51,237 nt of DNA from Candidatus Woesearchaeota archaeon (GCA_018263355.1 JAANXH010000045.1:1-51237), one strand, 5' to 3'; shown: positions 24,503 to 34,777, counted from the stretch's first letter. The notes: generated from the letters alone by a model not told the origin. Numbers and translations are program-made.

Positions 24503-25567
24503 ATGTTTGATAAAAAGATAAGAGTTGGGATCCGGGGTATATCAGGACTCCTCGGAAATAGACTAGCTTTAGCTATACAAAAGCAAAAAGATATTGAAAT
24601 CACCGTAGGAATTGGTAAAAATGACAATAGTCTCCAAAGAATTATTAGTGGTCACTGGACAAGGAATCAATTACCTGAAAAGCTTTTTCTTGATGAACCT
24701 CACAAGATTGTAAGACAAGTAAATAGATCTCAGTCAAAAGTAGAATTTGTACCTGTAGATCAAGCCAATCTTAAGAACTTATGTGATATTATTGTTGATG
24801 CAACCCCTCCTGGCTGCAGAGGAGATAAATGGGATAGGATATACCGTAACTTTGGAAAACCTGTTATTTTACAGTCAGGAGAATACCCTGATGGGGTTTT
24901 AATTGCTCCCCCTATTGTTCCTGAAACAACAAACTTATACAGGCAGGGAGATTGTATCTTGTCCGGAATTGCTCCATTGATAGATCCATTCAGAGAAATC
25001 TTAAAGGGAGTTAGGGTAAATATTCTGATGCAGTATGGGCAGTATTTGAATGATTATCCTACTAGCCAGAGGGTTAATTCAACTTATTTGAATATAGAAC
25101 TTGCCAACCAGATTGAAGATGAACTTGGCGTACTGCTACCTGGTAAACACGTTGTGATGGAACAGCTTTTGCAAGTGCCAGCATTAAATTATTACACAAT
25201 CACATTACACCTTGAAACTGAAAAGCCAATATCAGAAAAAAAAGCAGCTCATGTACTTGAGTTAAGACCAAGAATAATGAGGTGCGAATTCACTTCAACT
25301 TATGAGATAGATCATTTTGTTAGAGAAGAAGCTAATGCCTTTGGTATGGAAGTTCCGCCAATTGTAGTGTACGATTTTCATAATTCAGAAAGAAAAATTA
25401 AAGATATTAAAGTTACAGCAGCAATATATTCCCGGCTTATTGCCATACTCCCAAATATTGATACAATAAGGATTATTAGCCAGAATATGCATCCTCTTGA
25501 ATCTATGGCCCTCACTGATAAATATGCTGGTTTTGGCGAAAGATTTAATAAAAACAAATCAGAATAA
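24503..25567 (+). CDS. Divergent type II glyceraldehyde-3-phosphate dehydrogenase-like protein
   Basis: About 354 aa. N-terminal Rossmann fold (IRVGIRGISGLLGNRLALAI) and IIVDATPPGCRGDKWDRIY resemble archaeal type II GAPDH, as does the length. The region where SCNTTG with the catalytic Cys is expected reads DCILSGIAPLIDPF: a Cys is present but the CNTTG signature is not, so activity is uncertain. ATG 24503 is preferred to the track start at 24437, which would add a hydrophobic segment before the Rossmann strand. It is followed nine bases later by TyrRS, probably one operon. It could be a GAPDH, another aldehyde or homoserine-type dehydrogenase, or a moonlighting relative. Confidence 0.7.
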   Translation: MFDKKIRVGIRGISGLLGNRLALAIQKQKDIEITVGIGKNDNSLQRIISGHWTRNQLPEKLFLDEPHKIVRQVNRSQSKVEFVPVDQANLKNLCDIIVDATPPGCRGDKWDRIYRNFGKPVILQSGEYPDGVLIAPPIVPETTNLYRQGDCILSGIAPLIDPFREILKGVRVNILMQYGQYLNDYPTSQRVNSTYLNIELANQIEDELGVLLPGKHVVMEQLLQVPALNYYTITLHLETEKPISEKKAAHVLELRPRIMRCEFTSTYEIDHFVREEANAFGMEVPPIVVYDFHNSERKIKDIKVTAAIYSRLIAILPNIDTIRIISQNMHPLESMALTDKYAGFGERFNKNKSE

Positions 25568-25576
25568 AAATATAAA

Positions 25577-26647
25577 ATGGAAATTTCAAAAAGATTAAAA
25601 CTCATTAAACAAGTTGGAGAGGAGATTACCACAGATGAAGATCTAAAAAAATTGCTGCAAGAAAAGGAAAATTTTGTTGCATATGATGGTTTTGAGCCTT
25701 CTGGGCGTATTCATATTGCTCAAGGTATTTTGAGAGCTATTAATGTTAATAAGATGATTAAAGCTGGAGCTAAGTTCAAGATGTTTGTTGCTGACTGGCA
25801 TGGCTGGGCAAACAATAAAATGGGTGGTGATCTGGAAAAGATTCAAAAGGTTGGCAAGTATTTTATTGAAGTCTGGAAAGCGTGTGGTATGGACCTAGAT
25901 AATGTGGATTTTGTCTGGGCTAATAATATGATTGTTGATCGAGAGTATTGGAAGATTGTGATGGGAGTTGCAAGAAATTCAACTGTTAATAGGATAATTC
26001 GATGTGGCCAAATTATGGGCAGAGATGATGTTAAGCAGGCTTCTCAAATCCTATATCCTTGTATGCAAGCGGCAGATATTTTTTATCTTAAAGCAGATAT
26101 TTGTCAGCTTGGGATGGATCAAAGAAAAGTGAACATGCTTGCAAGAGAAGTTGGTCCAAAAATTGGTTTTTATAAGCCTGTGGTTGTTAGCCATCATATG
26201 CTGATGGGATTGAAAAAACCCACTAGCAATGAATCTGACGTGGTTGAGAGAACTATTAAATTAAAGATGTCTAAATCTGATCCAAGTTCTGCTATTTTTA
26301 TGGATGATAGCAAGGACGAGGTTTATGAAAAGATGAAGAATGCTTGGTGTCCAGAAAAGCAGGCAAAAGAAAACCCAGTACTAGAGTATTGTAAATATAT
26401 TGTTTTTGAGAGGTTTGATAATTTCAAGATTAAAAGGCCTGATAAGTTTGGAGGTAATGTTGAATTTGCATCTTATGATGAGCTAAAGCAGGCTTATGTT
26501 GAAGGAAATATTCATCCTCTTGACCTTAAGAAATCAACTGCTTTCTACATTAATGAACTTTTGAAACCTGTAAGAAAGCATTTTGAGAATAATAAAAAAG
26601 CAAAAGAATTAGCTGAGTTTGTTAAAAAACAAAAAATTACAAGGTAA
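25577..26647 (+). CDS. tyrS: Tyrosyl-tRNA synthetase (archaeal type)
   Basis: 356 aa class I aminoacyl-tRNA synthetase, charging tRNA-Tyr. Signatures: YDGFEPSGRIHIAQG (HIGH-like HIAQ about 46-49), the tyrosine-binding region with YPCMQAADIFYLKADICQLGMDQRK, and KMSKSDPSSAIF (KMSKS about 230). It has no S4 domain, as in archaea and eukaryotes. It is cotranscribed with the dehydrogenase-like gene. The cognate tRNA-Tyr with C1:G72 lies at 15.9 kb. Confidence 0.97.
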   Translation: MEISKRLKLIKQVGEEITTDEDLKKLLQEKENFVAYDGFEPSGRIHIAQGILRAINVNKMIKAGAKFKMFVADWHGWANNKMGGDLEKIQKVGKYFIEVWKACGMDLDNVDFVWANNMIVDREYWKIVMGVARNSTVNRIIRCGQIMGRDDVKQASQILYPCMQAADIFYLKADICQLGMDQRKVNMLAREVGPKIGFYKPVVVSHHMLMGLKKPTSNESDVVERTIKLKMSKSDPSSAIFMDDSKDEVYEKMKNAWCPEKQAKENPVLEYCKYIVFERFDNFKIKRPDKFGGNVEFASYDELKQAYVEGNIHPLDLKKSTAFYINELLKPVRKHFENNKKAKELAEFVKKQKITR

Positions 26648-26648
26648 A

Positions 26649-28145
26649 TTATTTTTCTATTTTGTATATCTTGACAACTCCAATTTGTTGTTGCTCTGAC
26701 AGATTAACATGGAATGCTGATTCAAGTTCTTGTTTTTCTGGTTTCCAGTCCTGCAAAAAAACAATATAATCGTATTTTAAAGCATTTTTCTCTTTAATAA
26801 AGTCCTTTGAATCATATGCATATATTTGTTTATCTAGGAGTATATTTACTGATGTATAGTTTGAATAAAAACGAGAATATGTGTTAGCCAGGCAGCGTTC
26901 TGAGTAAATGATAACTGATTTATTTTGAAGATTACCTCCTACTTCTTTCTGTGAAATAATATAGTGTTTATTCTCAGGGATTTGCTGGAACATGTTTTGG
27001 GGCAGTGCAAACACTGACAGTATAAATAAAATTAAAATGATATTTTTCCAAAGCTCCAATTTGAAGAATAGTGATAATGAGTAAAATCCAAAAGTAATAT
27101 ATATCAAAACTAAAGACAGGAAATTAATTATGTATCTTCTTGGAAATATTTCATAAACAACGTACAGATGGTAGAATAAGACTAAAAGAAAAATTATCTG
27201 ATTCTGCATTTTTCTATTCTTAATAATCAAAGCCACATATCCAACCAAGAACATCAGTACAAGTATCAAAGACAAAACAGAGATCATACTATATATTATT
27301 GAAAAATTCAATGTACTAATACCAAAACCTAAAAATCCCCTGCCAACATGGTTTTTGCTGTGTGTTAGTATTGGTAGAGTATTTGGTATGAAAAGAATGT
27401 ATCCTAAAAGTAAGTCAATGGGTTTTACTGAGGTTTTATACTTAATAAAGTAATATATTAATGGTAAAAATAGGATTGTATTTTCCATACGAAAATATGT
27501 TGAAAATATTGTGGTGTAAAAAATCAATTTAAGATTCTCATTTTTTGAATTATCTGTGAGGTAAAACAAAAAAAGTAACAATATGATTAACGAAGAGTAA
27601 TATAGCCCAGTTACATATGTCGTAGAGATTTCAACAGTAATAGGTACTAGAATGTACATTAAACAACCAAGTAAGGAATAAATTTCGCTTTTTGTTAGTC
27701 TTTTTATTGTAAAGAATACTAACAATATTATGCATATGCTGCAGATTATCCCCAGAATTGTGAAAATAAAATAGGTCTCTAATTCTGGTAGCAGTAGTTT
27801 AAGCAGGAATGCAATTGTGCTGAATCCATGAGTTCTCTCAAATTTTTCTATCCTGTGTTCATAAAAAATATTATCTGCCTGGCATACTTCCTGAACACCA
27901 ATATCTGCTATGTTATTGATTGGATTCATGCTGATAATACTGTTAGCAATATGAAAAATAATTATTAGGACTAATGCAAATAAAGCTGTTTTTGACATTC
28001 GAATCTTGTGTTTTTTAATCCATGGTATCAAGAAATAAATTAGTATCACAAGGTTTGCTAGGAAGAATAAGATATAAAATTTGTTATAGAAATCAGGAAT
28101 CAAGTAAAGAGGATTAACAATCTTGAAAATTGTAATTAAGTCCAT
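26649..28145 (-). CDS. Polytopic membrane glycosyltransferase (PMT/GT-C-like)
   Basis: About 498 aa with roughly 10 to 12 hydrophobic helices and a soluble C-terminal tail. After the second helix comes a long extracytoplasmic loop with acidic residues (NIADIGVQEVCQADNIFYEHRIEKFERTHG), similar to the first loop of dolichyl-phosphate-mannose or ArnT-like GT-C enzymes, where Asp/Glu act in catalysis. It would transfer a sugar from a lipid-phosphate carrier to a protein or lipid outside the cell. ATG 28145 is preferred to TTG 28154; TATA-like TTATATTTAAAT is about 28 nt upstream. It lies next to the large surface protein gene, a plausible substrate. Confidence 0.75.
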   Translation of the reverse strand: MDLITIFKIVNPLYLIPDFYNKFYILFFLANLVILIYFLIPWIKKHKIRMSKTALFALVLIIIFHIANSIISMNPINNIADIGVQEVCQADNIFYEHRIEKFERTHGFSTIAFLLKLLLPELETYFIFTILGIICSICIILLVFFTIKRLTKSEIYSLLGCLMYILVPITVEISTTYVTGLYYSSLIILLLFLFYLTDNSKNENLKLIFYTTIFSTYFRMENTILFLPLIYYFIKYKTSVKPIDLLLGYILFIPNTLPILTHSKNHVGRGFLGFGISTLNFSIIYSMISVLSLILVLMFLVGYVALIIKNRKMQNQIIFLLVLFYHLYVVYEIFPRRYIINFLSLVLIYITFGFYSLSLFFKLELWKNIILILFILSVFALPQNMFQQIPENKHYIISQKEVGGNLQNKSVIIYSERCLANTYSRFYSNYTSVNILLDKQIYAYDSKDFIKEKNALKYDYIVFLQDWKPEKQELESAFHVNLSEQQQIGVVKIYKIEK

Positions 28146-28228
28146 AATCTGCAATAAAACAAAATTCTATTTAAATATAATTAAAAAAACAGAAAATTAC
28201 AAAATAAAATAAAGGAAAATTCCTATTC

Positions 28229-31200
28229 CTATGCTTTTTTCTTTTTGACAAAGGTTATCAAGACAGGTATTAGTATTGCTACTGCAACAATTACAACCAC
28301 AATCAAAATGTTTTTAAACACATCTTTTTGCTCTTTGGTTTGCTCTTGATTTAATGATTCTTGTTCTTGATCTGTTGATTCTTGTTCTGTGGTTTGTGCT
28401 GGTGCTTGTTCTTGATCTGTTTCTTCTTCTACAACCACTTGTTCTTGCTCTGCTTGCGGGCTTTCCTCTGCTGAGATTGCAAAGTAACTAAAACCAGGTG
28501 ATGTTGCTTCAAACAAATAATTGTCTGTATCATATCCTTTACTACTAGTTGTAAGCTCTACCCATTTGTCATCCACATACCTATTTAGTTTGATTGTGTT
28601 TTTGTCAATATTGTTGTCACTTACCCAAGATTTACCTACCTTAAAATTGATTTTTACATCACTGACATCTTCTGTTGAGATTATTTTGGGAGTAATTTCT
28701 AGATATTTGTAGACCTTTTTTGAGTGAGCTGTTACACTGCTTGGTTTTTCTCCTAAACCTGCAACCTTAATCTCAGCATTTGTTTTCTGTTCATTAACAG
28801 TAAACTCAACCTTGGAAATAGGTATGTCCTCTTTTGAGACCGGCATTGAAACAGATTCTCCTGATTTTAATTCAGTCCAAACCCTGGTTTCAGATGTTGA
28901 AGCAATGGTTGCAACTGCTGCTCCACCGCCACCTCCTCCACCGCCTCCGTTTCCCCCATCATCTCCACCATCCTCTCCTGATGATTCTCCTGGTTGTCCT
29001 CCAACCCAAGTGGAGAACTGACAATCTGGAACTTCCCAGACACAGTAATCACTTCCTGTCTTATTTAATGTTGCTTCTGTTGTTCTGTTCAAACATTTGG
29101 TCATGTTATTGTCACAGTGCCAGAATTCAGCACAGGTTCCATTTCCTGGAATCCTTAATAGACATTTTTCAGGATAAAGATTATTGATAATCTTATCTCT
29201 TGTGGCTTCAGCCATACCAGCATATCCAACACTACCTCCTGCAGTTGAATTTATAGTTCCTGATTTCAAAGCATCTGCTGCATCAATATCTCTTGTTTTA
29301 CTGTTTAGACCTGTTTTTGTAATTCTTGCATTGACAAATTCAACATAAGAACTGTTATCTGTGGATGTAAGCAAGATGTTTGCTCTTTTACCTGAGGTGT
29401 AATTGGTTTTCATTCCTGCATTTTCACCACAAACATGTCCTTGCCAGTGCTCATAAGTTTCATCTTGATCAAGATCATATTTAACCTCCCAACCAGTAGG
29501 TGCTTTAATTTTAGTCACAAATCTACAGAAAGAACAAGAGCTGTATGTTTCTGTTGTGAAGTTAGAGCATTTACTTGCACCGCATTTTCCATTCTCATCA
29601 CAGATTTTTATTCTGTAATAATAAGTTGAGTCCGGATTTAATCCAAATCCTAATTTGGTTTGGTCCACTTCTGCAGTGTGCCACAACTTATATTCCTCTA
29701 CTCCACTGTTTGTTATTCCAACATCTGCAATTATGTTGTTTAGTGAAGCTGCAGCACATGTGCTGTCATTAATGTAGAAATTCAAAGTTCCATTTGCTGG
29801 CTTATCTGTGAAATAAGATACAAACGCACTATCTGGATATGTTTCTTTCATCATACCAATCACAAGCGGCATTTTTGTATCTTCAAAACTTGATGCTTCT
29901 ACACCAAGGCTATTGTTTACACAATATGGATGTCCATCACAGTAATAACTTTCACAACCAGATTCTGTCCAGCAATCAGTATTTTCACTGTAATAAATAA
30001 ATCCATCATCTGCTCCTACATTACCTGCTTTTTTCTTAGCATCTGTTTCAAATTTAAACATGTCAAATCCATCAAAGTCAAAGTCAAATGCACCAGGGGT
30101 TGCCCAACCTGCATCTGCAAAATCTGAAGGATTTGTATCATTATTGTTTGGACCTGCACTTGCTACTGCTACTCTCAAATCTACTTCTGAATCATACATA
30201 CCTGAGAATTTGCTTAGCTCATTTAAGTCAAAAGCAATCATTGGGCCTCCAAGCATAGAGCACATCATTTGCCTGACACTACTCACACTAATCTCTGCTT
30301 TTACCCATGAACCATCTGAGCACCTATATGCTGCTGGTGAATCAGAAACACTTCCTGATGTGGAATCATAAGTCCAACTATTTTTAAAGTAGAACTCATA
30401 TCCTGGTTGGCTTGAGTTATATTTTAGTTCACAATTGTTTGTCTTGTTTCCATCTGAATCAAGATACCAATAATAAGTTGATTTATTTGTGCCTGAACCT
30501 TTACCTCCACCCATCAAGTTCATATTATTACATGCTGCTGCAAAATTCATTGAACGTACTCCCACTCCAAAACCATATGCTTGACCCATATCTTTCATAC
30601 CAAAGTCAAGTATATCAACTTCTGCATCTAATCCTGAGTCTTGTGGATCTTTACCTAGATCCACAGGCGGTGCTCCCATATCCATTCCTTTAAAGAATTT
30701 TGCTGCCTGTGCTGGATTACACCATCCATTAACCCATCTAAATGAGTTTCCTAGATTTGTACAGTTCTGCTGAGTATCTGCTTGGCTAAATCCTGCTGGT
30801 TCACATCTGCCATCATTAGCAGCACAAAGTGGATGTGCATCACATAATGCAAGATTATTTTGCAGACTTGTATTCCACATACATTCAAATGGTTTTTCAT
30901 CACAAAATTGCTGCTGTTCATTCCATTTACATAAGGAGTGTTGTTCACATATAGTTTGATTATATGTGTATTGTGGACAGTTTTCTCCAAAGTTTATATC
31001 ACAGAAAGGCCAAGGTTCATCAAACCACCCACAACCAGTTTGAGTCTCACATGCTGTTTGGTTACCATCATACTGCATACACTGCATTCCAAATCCTCCC
31101 ATTGCTATGCTATCTCCTCCTGGCCCTCCTCCTCCACCAGAGCTCATTCCAAAGGTCATTTCTCCGCCAAAGCCTTTTGGATCACAAAAACCAGATGTCC

Positions 31201-34132
31201 AGCTACAGCCTGCACTTGAACAAGCAGTTGCATTTGGCTGATTTTTACAATTTGATTTAACTAGTGGTTCACAATCTCCTCCACCTTCATTAAACATCAT
31301 CCACTCACAATTCTCAGCTAAATCACAAGCAGTGGCATTGTTATGGCTGCATGCAAAAAGTTCATGTTCGCAAAAACCTGCATCTTCTCCTTGCTGCTCA
31401 CACCATGGATCTGGCTTCCACATACATGGTTTTACTCCACTAGAATCTGCAGTTCCTGCATTACTGCAAGTTGCATTTACATCCTGGTCGTGCTGCCAGC
31501 ATTCATAATAGGTTGATCCTGAATAACTTGGATTAGGGTCACAAATTGCACCGAAATCTTGACACCATGTGTCCTGTATCCAAGTACAGTTTGCTTTGTT
31601 ATTACAGGTATTTAGATCTAGTCCTTTACACGATTCTCCTATGCTCCAGTTTCCTTCACACATACCGCCAAAGCCAGAGTGCCATTCACAAGTTCCATTT
31701 CCAGTCATATTATTGTTTTCACATTCTAATTGTGAAGTACCATCAAATTTCCAGCATGCTGCAAAAGGCATATCACATTTTTCTCCCCAAGATTCATTTA
31801 TCCATACACAACCTTCACCTTCACAAGAGGTATTGTCACTGAACCCAAAACAGTCAACCCCAAATTGACCAAACATTACATCTCCACCACAAAACGGATC
31901 TGTAAAACACATTGAGTCAGCACAATCCATTTTATTATCATTATTATTATCAATACCATCCCAACAGATTTCTAGTGAATCTGCTCCAGATTTATATTGA
32001 CAGATTGAACCTGACCATTCACAAACTCCCTGTGCATTACTATCTCCTTTTTTTCCACCTTTGTTTTTACAATCAGATTCTGAATAACATTTATCACATT
32101 GATCTGAACAGGTTTTTTGAGATTGTGATACACACGCTCCGCTAGATTCGTCCTGACTATTTGTTGAATCTGCTACCCATTTACACTTTGCAGGACTTTG
32201 ACTGCAATAACAAGATGGAGCTACACAAGTATCATAACTTGCTGTGGTCCCAGTATACTTTGTTGAAGAAGTTGAATCTCCCATTTTTGCACAACTTGCG
32301 CAATCAGTTTTACAATCTCCTGCTGTTCCTTTTTTAAACTCTTCTTTTGGTTCACAATATCCATATGTGTTTGGAGCATTTGTATCACTGGTAAATCCAC
32401 ATATTCCTAATCTGGATTGTCCACATGCTGATTTAGCTTCTGATTGGCTTGCCCAGTTTGTCTTATCAGATTTGTATTCACATGCCTTACAACTTTTATC
32501 ACAGTTTCTCTCATCTTCAAACTTAAATTCACATCTACCTGTTGGAACCTGCATAGATCCTTCACAATAACTTTCAACAATCCATTTTCCACCTGCAACT
32601 TCACAATTTTTCTTATTATCTATTTTAAAGATATTTCCTCCACCTGAGCCAAACACATCTTCTTTTTTAAAGTGACACCTGCTCTCATTTGCATTCCATT
32701 GACAAGGCATGTACCAAGGAAATCCTGCTATTTGATTACATAGAGTTTGACTAGTAAAAGAGTTATAATCATCACAATATTGTGCTCCTTCTGGAGGTTC
32801 TTCCATTTGGTCCCTACAAGAAGATGAGAATTTATCTTCTACACATTCTCCTGCCATCCAATTACAACAAGAACTAAGCAAAGGAAGACTATTACACACA
32901 GTCTTGTTTGTTAATAGTGAACAATTTAATTGATTATTTCCTATTATTGAATTGTTAGTTTCACATCCTCCTGATACCCAATCACACCCAGTTGTATTAG
33001 TACATGTATTTTGATCTGTATCAAATATATAACAACCAGGATTCCATGCCTGAAAGTCCATTTGGATTCCGCCTTGAGAAGGATCATTACAAACAGATGC
33101 TGTCTTGTTCCAAAGACAATACATGCTATCTAAACAATTTTTTTCTGAGTTTATATTTGAACAGGATTTTGCTGTTACATTTTCATAACATTCAGACCCA
33201 CTCCATATACAATTTAATCCAACAGTATTATTTTCACAATTACCTATACTTTGATATGAAAAACATTGTACTTCTTTACACTGGCCACCTGTAAATGTGT
33301 GCCAGAAACAATCACTTGAAGATTGACATGATGAAACATCCCCGTAATTCTTACATCCTAGTTCAGTACAAACACTAGTTGTAGAGTTCCATTGACAATC
33401 TAGTCCTTTAGTATTATTCTCACAGTTACCTACCTTTGTCCAGCTATAGGATTTACAAGTTGTTTCATGACAAGATGAACCTCCCCAGGTACAATTGTTT
33501 GTTTGACAATCTGATAAAGTTGAGTAAGATGAACAACCAGATTCTCTACATTCATTATATTTAGTGTCCCATTCACAAGCATTACCTTGCATACCTACGT
33601 GTGACTCACAAACTGATGCATTAGTATTTGAATAGTCCCAGCAGTCTTCATCTTTACATACTCCCCAGGTGCAGCCTGCAACATTTTCACAGGTTGAAGA
33701 AGAGGTGTAATTCCAGCATGATTTTTCTGGAGGACCCATACATGGAAATTGATAATTAGCAGCATCAAATTCATCAATCCATTCACATTCAAGATTATAA
33801 GTATTATTTACACATGCACTAGCATTTGTTCCTTCAAATGCAAAACAATCAAGGTGATGACAGAATCCAGAGCTTGCTCCAGCGCTCCAAGAACAGGTTT
33901 TGTTTATGAAATATTGGGTGGAGGCATTATCTGCACTAGAACACTCATTTTCAGAGAATAAATTCCAGCAGCCCACTGGTTCACACCAGCTCCCCCAGGG
34001 ATCTTCTCTCCAGGTACAACTAGTTGCATTATTACATGCTGTTTCATCATATTGATGACAATCAAAAGCATAAACACCCACACTCAAAGCAAATATCATT
34101 AGAAAAAGTAGTATAATCCTGTTCTTATTCAT
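28229..34132 (-). CDS. Giant Cys-rich cell-surface protein with PGF-pre-PGF domain
   Basis: About 1,967 aa. A signal peptide (RIILLFLMIFALSVGVYA) is followed by about 1,100 residues of degenerate repeats of 30 to 45 residues, built on C-x(4-8)-C...C-x-W...C and packed with NxS/T sequons. Around 1450-1560 is a fibronectin-like section (GLNPDSTYYYRIKICDENG), then a poly-Gly linker near 1710, a PGF-pre-PGF-like domain ending GFSYFAISAEE, a Gln/Glu-rich stalk and a C-terminal membrane helix with KKKKA. It should be membrane-anchored, disulfide-rich and glycosylated; adhesion or host contact is inference. ATG 34132 has GAGGTG seven bases upstream. Some 25 opposite-strand ORFs here are shadows. Confidence 0.9.
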   Translation of the reverse strand: MNKNRIILLFLMIFALSVGVYAFDCHQYDETACNNATSCTWREDPWGSWCEPVGCWNLFSENECSSADNASTQYFINKTCSWSAGASSGFCHHLDCFAFEGTNASACVNNTYNLECEWIDEFDAANYQFPCMGPPEKSCWNYTSSSTCENVAGCTWGVCKDEDCWDYSNTNASVCESHVGMQGNACEWDTKYNECRESGCSSYSTLSDCQTNNCTWGGSSCHETTCKSYSWTKVGNCENNTKGLDCQWNSTTSVCTELGCKNYGDVSSCQSSSDCFWHTFTGGQCKEVQCFSYQSIGNCENNTVGLNCIWSGSECYENVTAKSCSNINSEKNCLDSMYCLWNKTASVCNDPSQGGIQMDFQAWNPGCYIFDTDQNTCTNTTGCDWVSGGCETNNSIIGNNQLNCSLLTNKTVCNSLPLLSSCCNWMAGECVEDKFSSSCRDQMEEPPEGAQYCDDYNSFTSQTLCNQIAGFPWYMPCQWNANESRCHFKKEDVFGSGGGNIFKIDNKKNCEVAGGKWIVESYCEGSMQVPTGRCEFKFEDERNCDKSCKACEYKSDKTNWASQSEAKSACGQSRLGICGFTSDTNAPNTYGYCEPKEEFKKGTAGDCKTDCASCAKMGDSTSSTKYTGTTASYDTCVAPSCYCSQSPAKCKWVADSTNSQDESSGACVSQSQKTCSDQCDKCYSESDCKNKGGKKGDSNAQGVCEWSGSICQYKSGADSLEICWDGIDNNNDNKMDCADSMCFTDPFCGGDVMFGQFGVDCFGFSDNTSCEGEGCVWINESWGEKCDMPFAACWKFDGTSQLECENNNMTGNGTCEWHSGFGGMCEGNWSIGESCKGLDLNTCNNKANCTWIQDTWCQDFGAICDPNPSYSGSTYYECWQHDQDVNATCSNAGTADSSGVKPCMWKPDPWCEQQGEDAGFCEHELFACSHNNATACDLAENCEWMMFNEGGGDCEPLVKSNCKNQPNATACSSAGCSWTSGFCDPKGFGGEMTFGMSSGGGGGPGGDSIAMGGFGMQCMQYDGNQTACETQTGCGWFDEPWPFCDINFGENCPQYTYNQTICEQHSLCKWNEQQQFCDEKPFECMWNTSLQNNLALCDAHPLCAANDGRCEPAGFSQADTQQNCTNLGNSFRWVNGWCNPAQAAKFFKGMDMGAPPVDLGKDPQDSGLDAEVDILDFGMKDMGQAYGFGVGVRSMNFAAACNNMNLMGGGKGSGTNKSTYYWYLDSDGNKTNNCELKYNSSQPGYEFYFKNSWTYDSTSGSVSDSPAAYRCSDGSWVKAEISVSSVRQMMCSMLGGPMIAFDLNELSKFSGMYDSEVDLRVAVASAGPNNNDTNPSDFADAGWATPGAFDFDFDGFDMFKFETDAKKKAGNVGADDGFIYYSENTDCWTESGCESYYCDGHPYCVNNSLGVEASSFEDTKMPLVIGMMKETYPDSAFVSYFTDKPANGTLNFYINDSTCAAASLNNIIADVGITNSGVEEYKLWHTAEVDQTKLGFGLNPDSTYYYRIKICDENGKCGASKCSNFTTETYSSCSFCRFVTKIKAPTGWEVKYDLDQDETYEHWQGHVCGENAGMKTNYTSGKRANILLTSTDNSSYVEFVNARITKTGLNSKTRDIDAADALKSGTINSTAGGSVGYAGMAEATRDKIINNLYPEKCLLRIPGNGTCAEFWHCDNNMTKCLNRTTEATLNKTGSDYCVWEVPDCQFSTWVGGQPGESSGEDGGDDGGNGGGGGGGGGAAVATIASTSETRVWTELKSGESVSMPVSKEDIPISKVEFTVNEQKTNAEIKVAGLGEKPSSVTAHSKKVYKYLEITPKIISTEDVSDVKINFKVGKSWVSDNNIDKNTIKLNRYVDDKWVELTTSSKGYDTDNYLFEATSPGFSYFAISAEESPQAEQEQVVVEEETDQEQAPAQTTEQESTDQEQESLNQEQTKEQKDVFKNILIVVVIVAVAILIPVLITFVKKKKA

Positions 34133-34304
34133 CAAACTGCACCTCTTTTTTAAAAAAAGTGAATTTTCTCACTTTTTCTATATATAAATTTATAATACAA
34201 TTATAACTAGGTATACATTTTGACTCATTAAATATATAAATGTTTGTATTTTCAACTGTTCATCTGATACTTCTTGAGGAGTTTTTATAATGGTAGCCAA
34301 TGCA

Positions 34305-34437
34305 AGGAAAAAGTGGCACAGATGCTCACAGTCACTGTGTTCAGTGAGTTGCTCTGGCAACCATACACTGAAGGTTTCAGCTACGCTGAAATTTAGGAAC
34401 ATTAGTGACATGATGTAGGGTATTATACCCCATAGAA
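34305..34437 (-). ncRNA. Family A structured element, copy A3 (diverged)
   Basis: Read on the minus strand, this repeats the family A order: AATACCCTACATCATG, TCACTAATGTTCCTAA, a TTTCAGCGTAGCTGAAA hairpin where A1/A2 have CTTAAGCATAGCTTAAG, GTGTATGG, a GGTTGCC-AGA-GCAACT hairpin where A1/A2 have GGTGC/GCACC, and GAACACAGTGACTGTGAGC followed by a CACTTTTT tail. Sequence changes in the hairpins keep pairing, which supports an RNA. The left half of the outer closing helix seen in A1 is not obvious. TTATATAAGC near 34490-34500 could start a transcript at about 34465. The ORF-track entry 34190-34447 is a shadow. Confidence 0.6.
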
Positions 34438-34606
34438 AATCCCTCAATGCGTGATTTTCAATAATCTATTTTTCATGAGGAAAAATGCTTATATAATAAA
34501 AGACCAATTTTACAAAACATTTAGGCTTTAGCATGCTAATTAAGTGATTTTGAGTATTTTTCGAAAGGTTTATATATTCATTTTATCAATTAAAGTAGTT
34601 AGAGGG

Positions 34607-34777
34607 ATGGCAGCTTTTAATTTCTTAAATTCTATTGACCATTTAGAGCGAAAATGTGGGAAGTGTGGCTCTAAGATAGATTGGGGTACAACAACAGAGT
34701 ATGATGATGAACTAGAAGCACACAAATGCAAGAGTTGTGGAGAGATTGTTAAAGCTCTAAGTGCTAAGTCTGACTAA
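34607..34777 (+). CDS. Small zinc-ribbon protein
   Basis: 56 aa from ATG 34607, with AGAGGG directly upstream and TTTATATATTC about 30 nt before; the track start at 34544 is unlikely. It has two CxxC pairs (CGKCGSKIDW and CKSCGE) separated by about 20 residues, forming one zinc ribbon. Such mini-proteins in DPANN are often of unknown role, possibly nucleic-acid or protein binding. Its 3' end overlaps that of the convergent ABC permease gene by about 20 bp. Confidence 0.8.
   Translation: MAAFNFLNSIDHLERKCGKCGSKIDWGTTTEYDDELEAHKCKSCGEIVKALSAKSD

Noticed and set aside
28521-33961. About 25 ORFs of 60 to 117 codons, mostly on the + strand, in the ORF track
   Set aside because: They lie opposite or out of frame inside the 1,967-aa Cys-rich gene; their Cys/His/Leu/Ser-rich composition is what its repetitive codons produce on other frames.
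34190-34447. 85-aa minus-strand ORF
   Set aside because: It overlies family A copy A3, and the other copies do not keep the frame.
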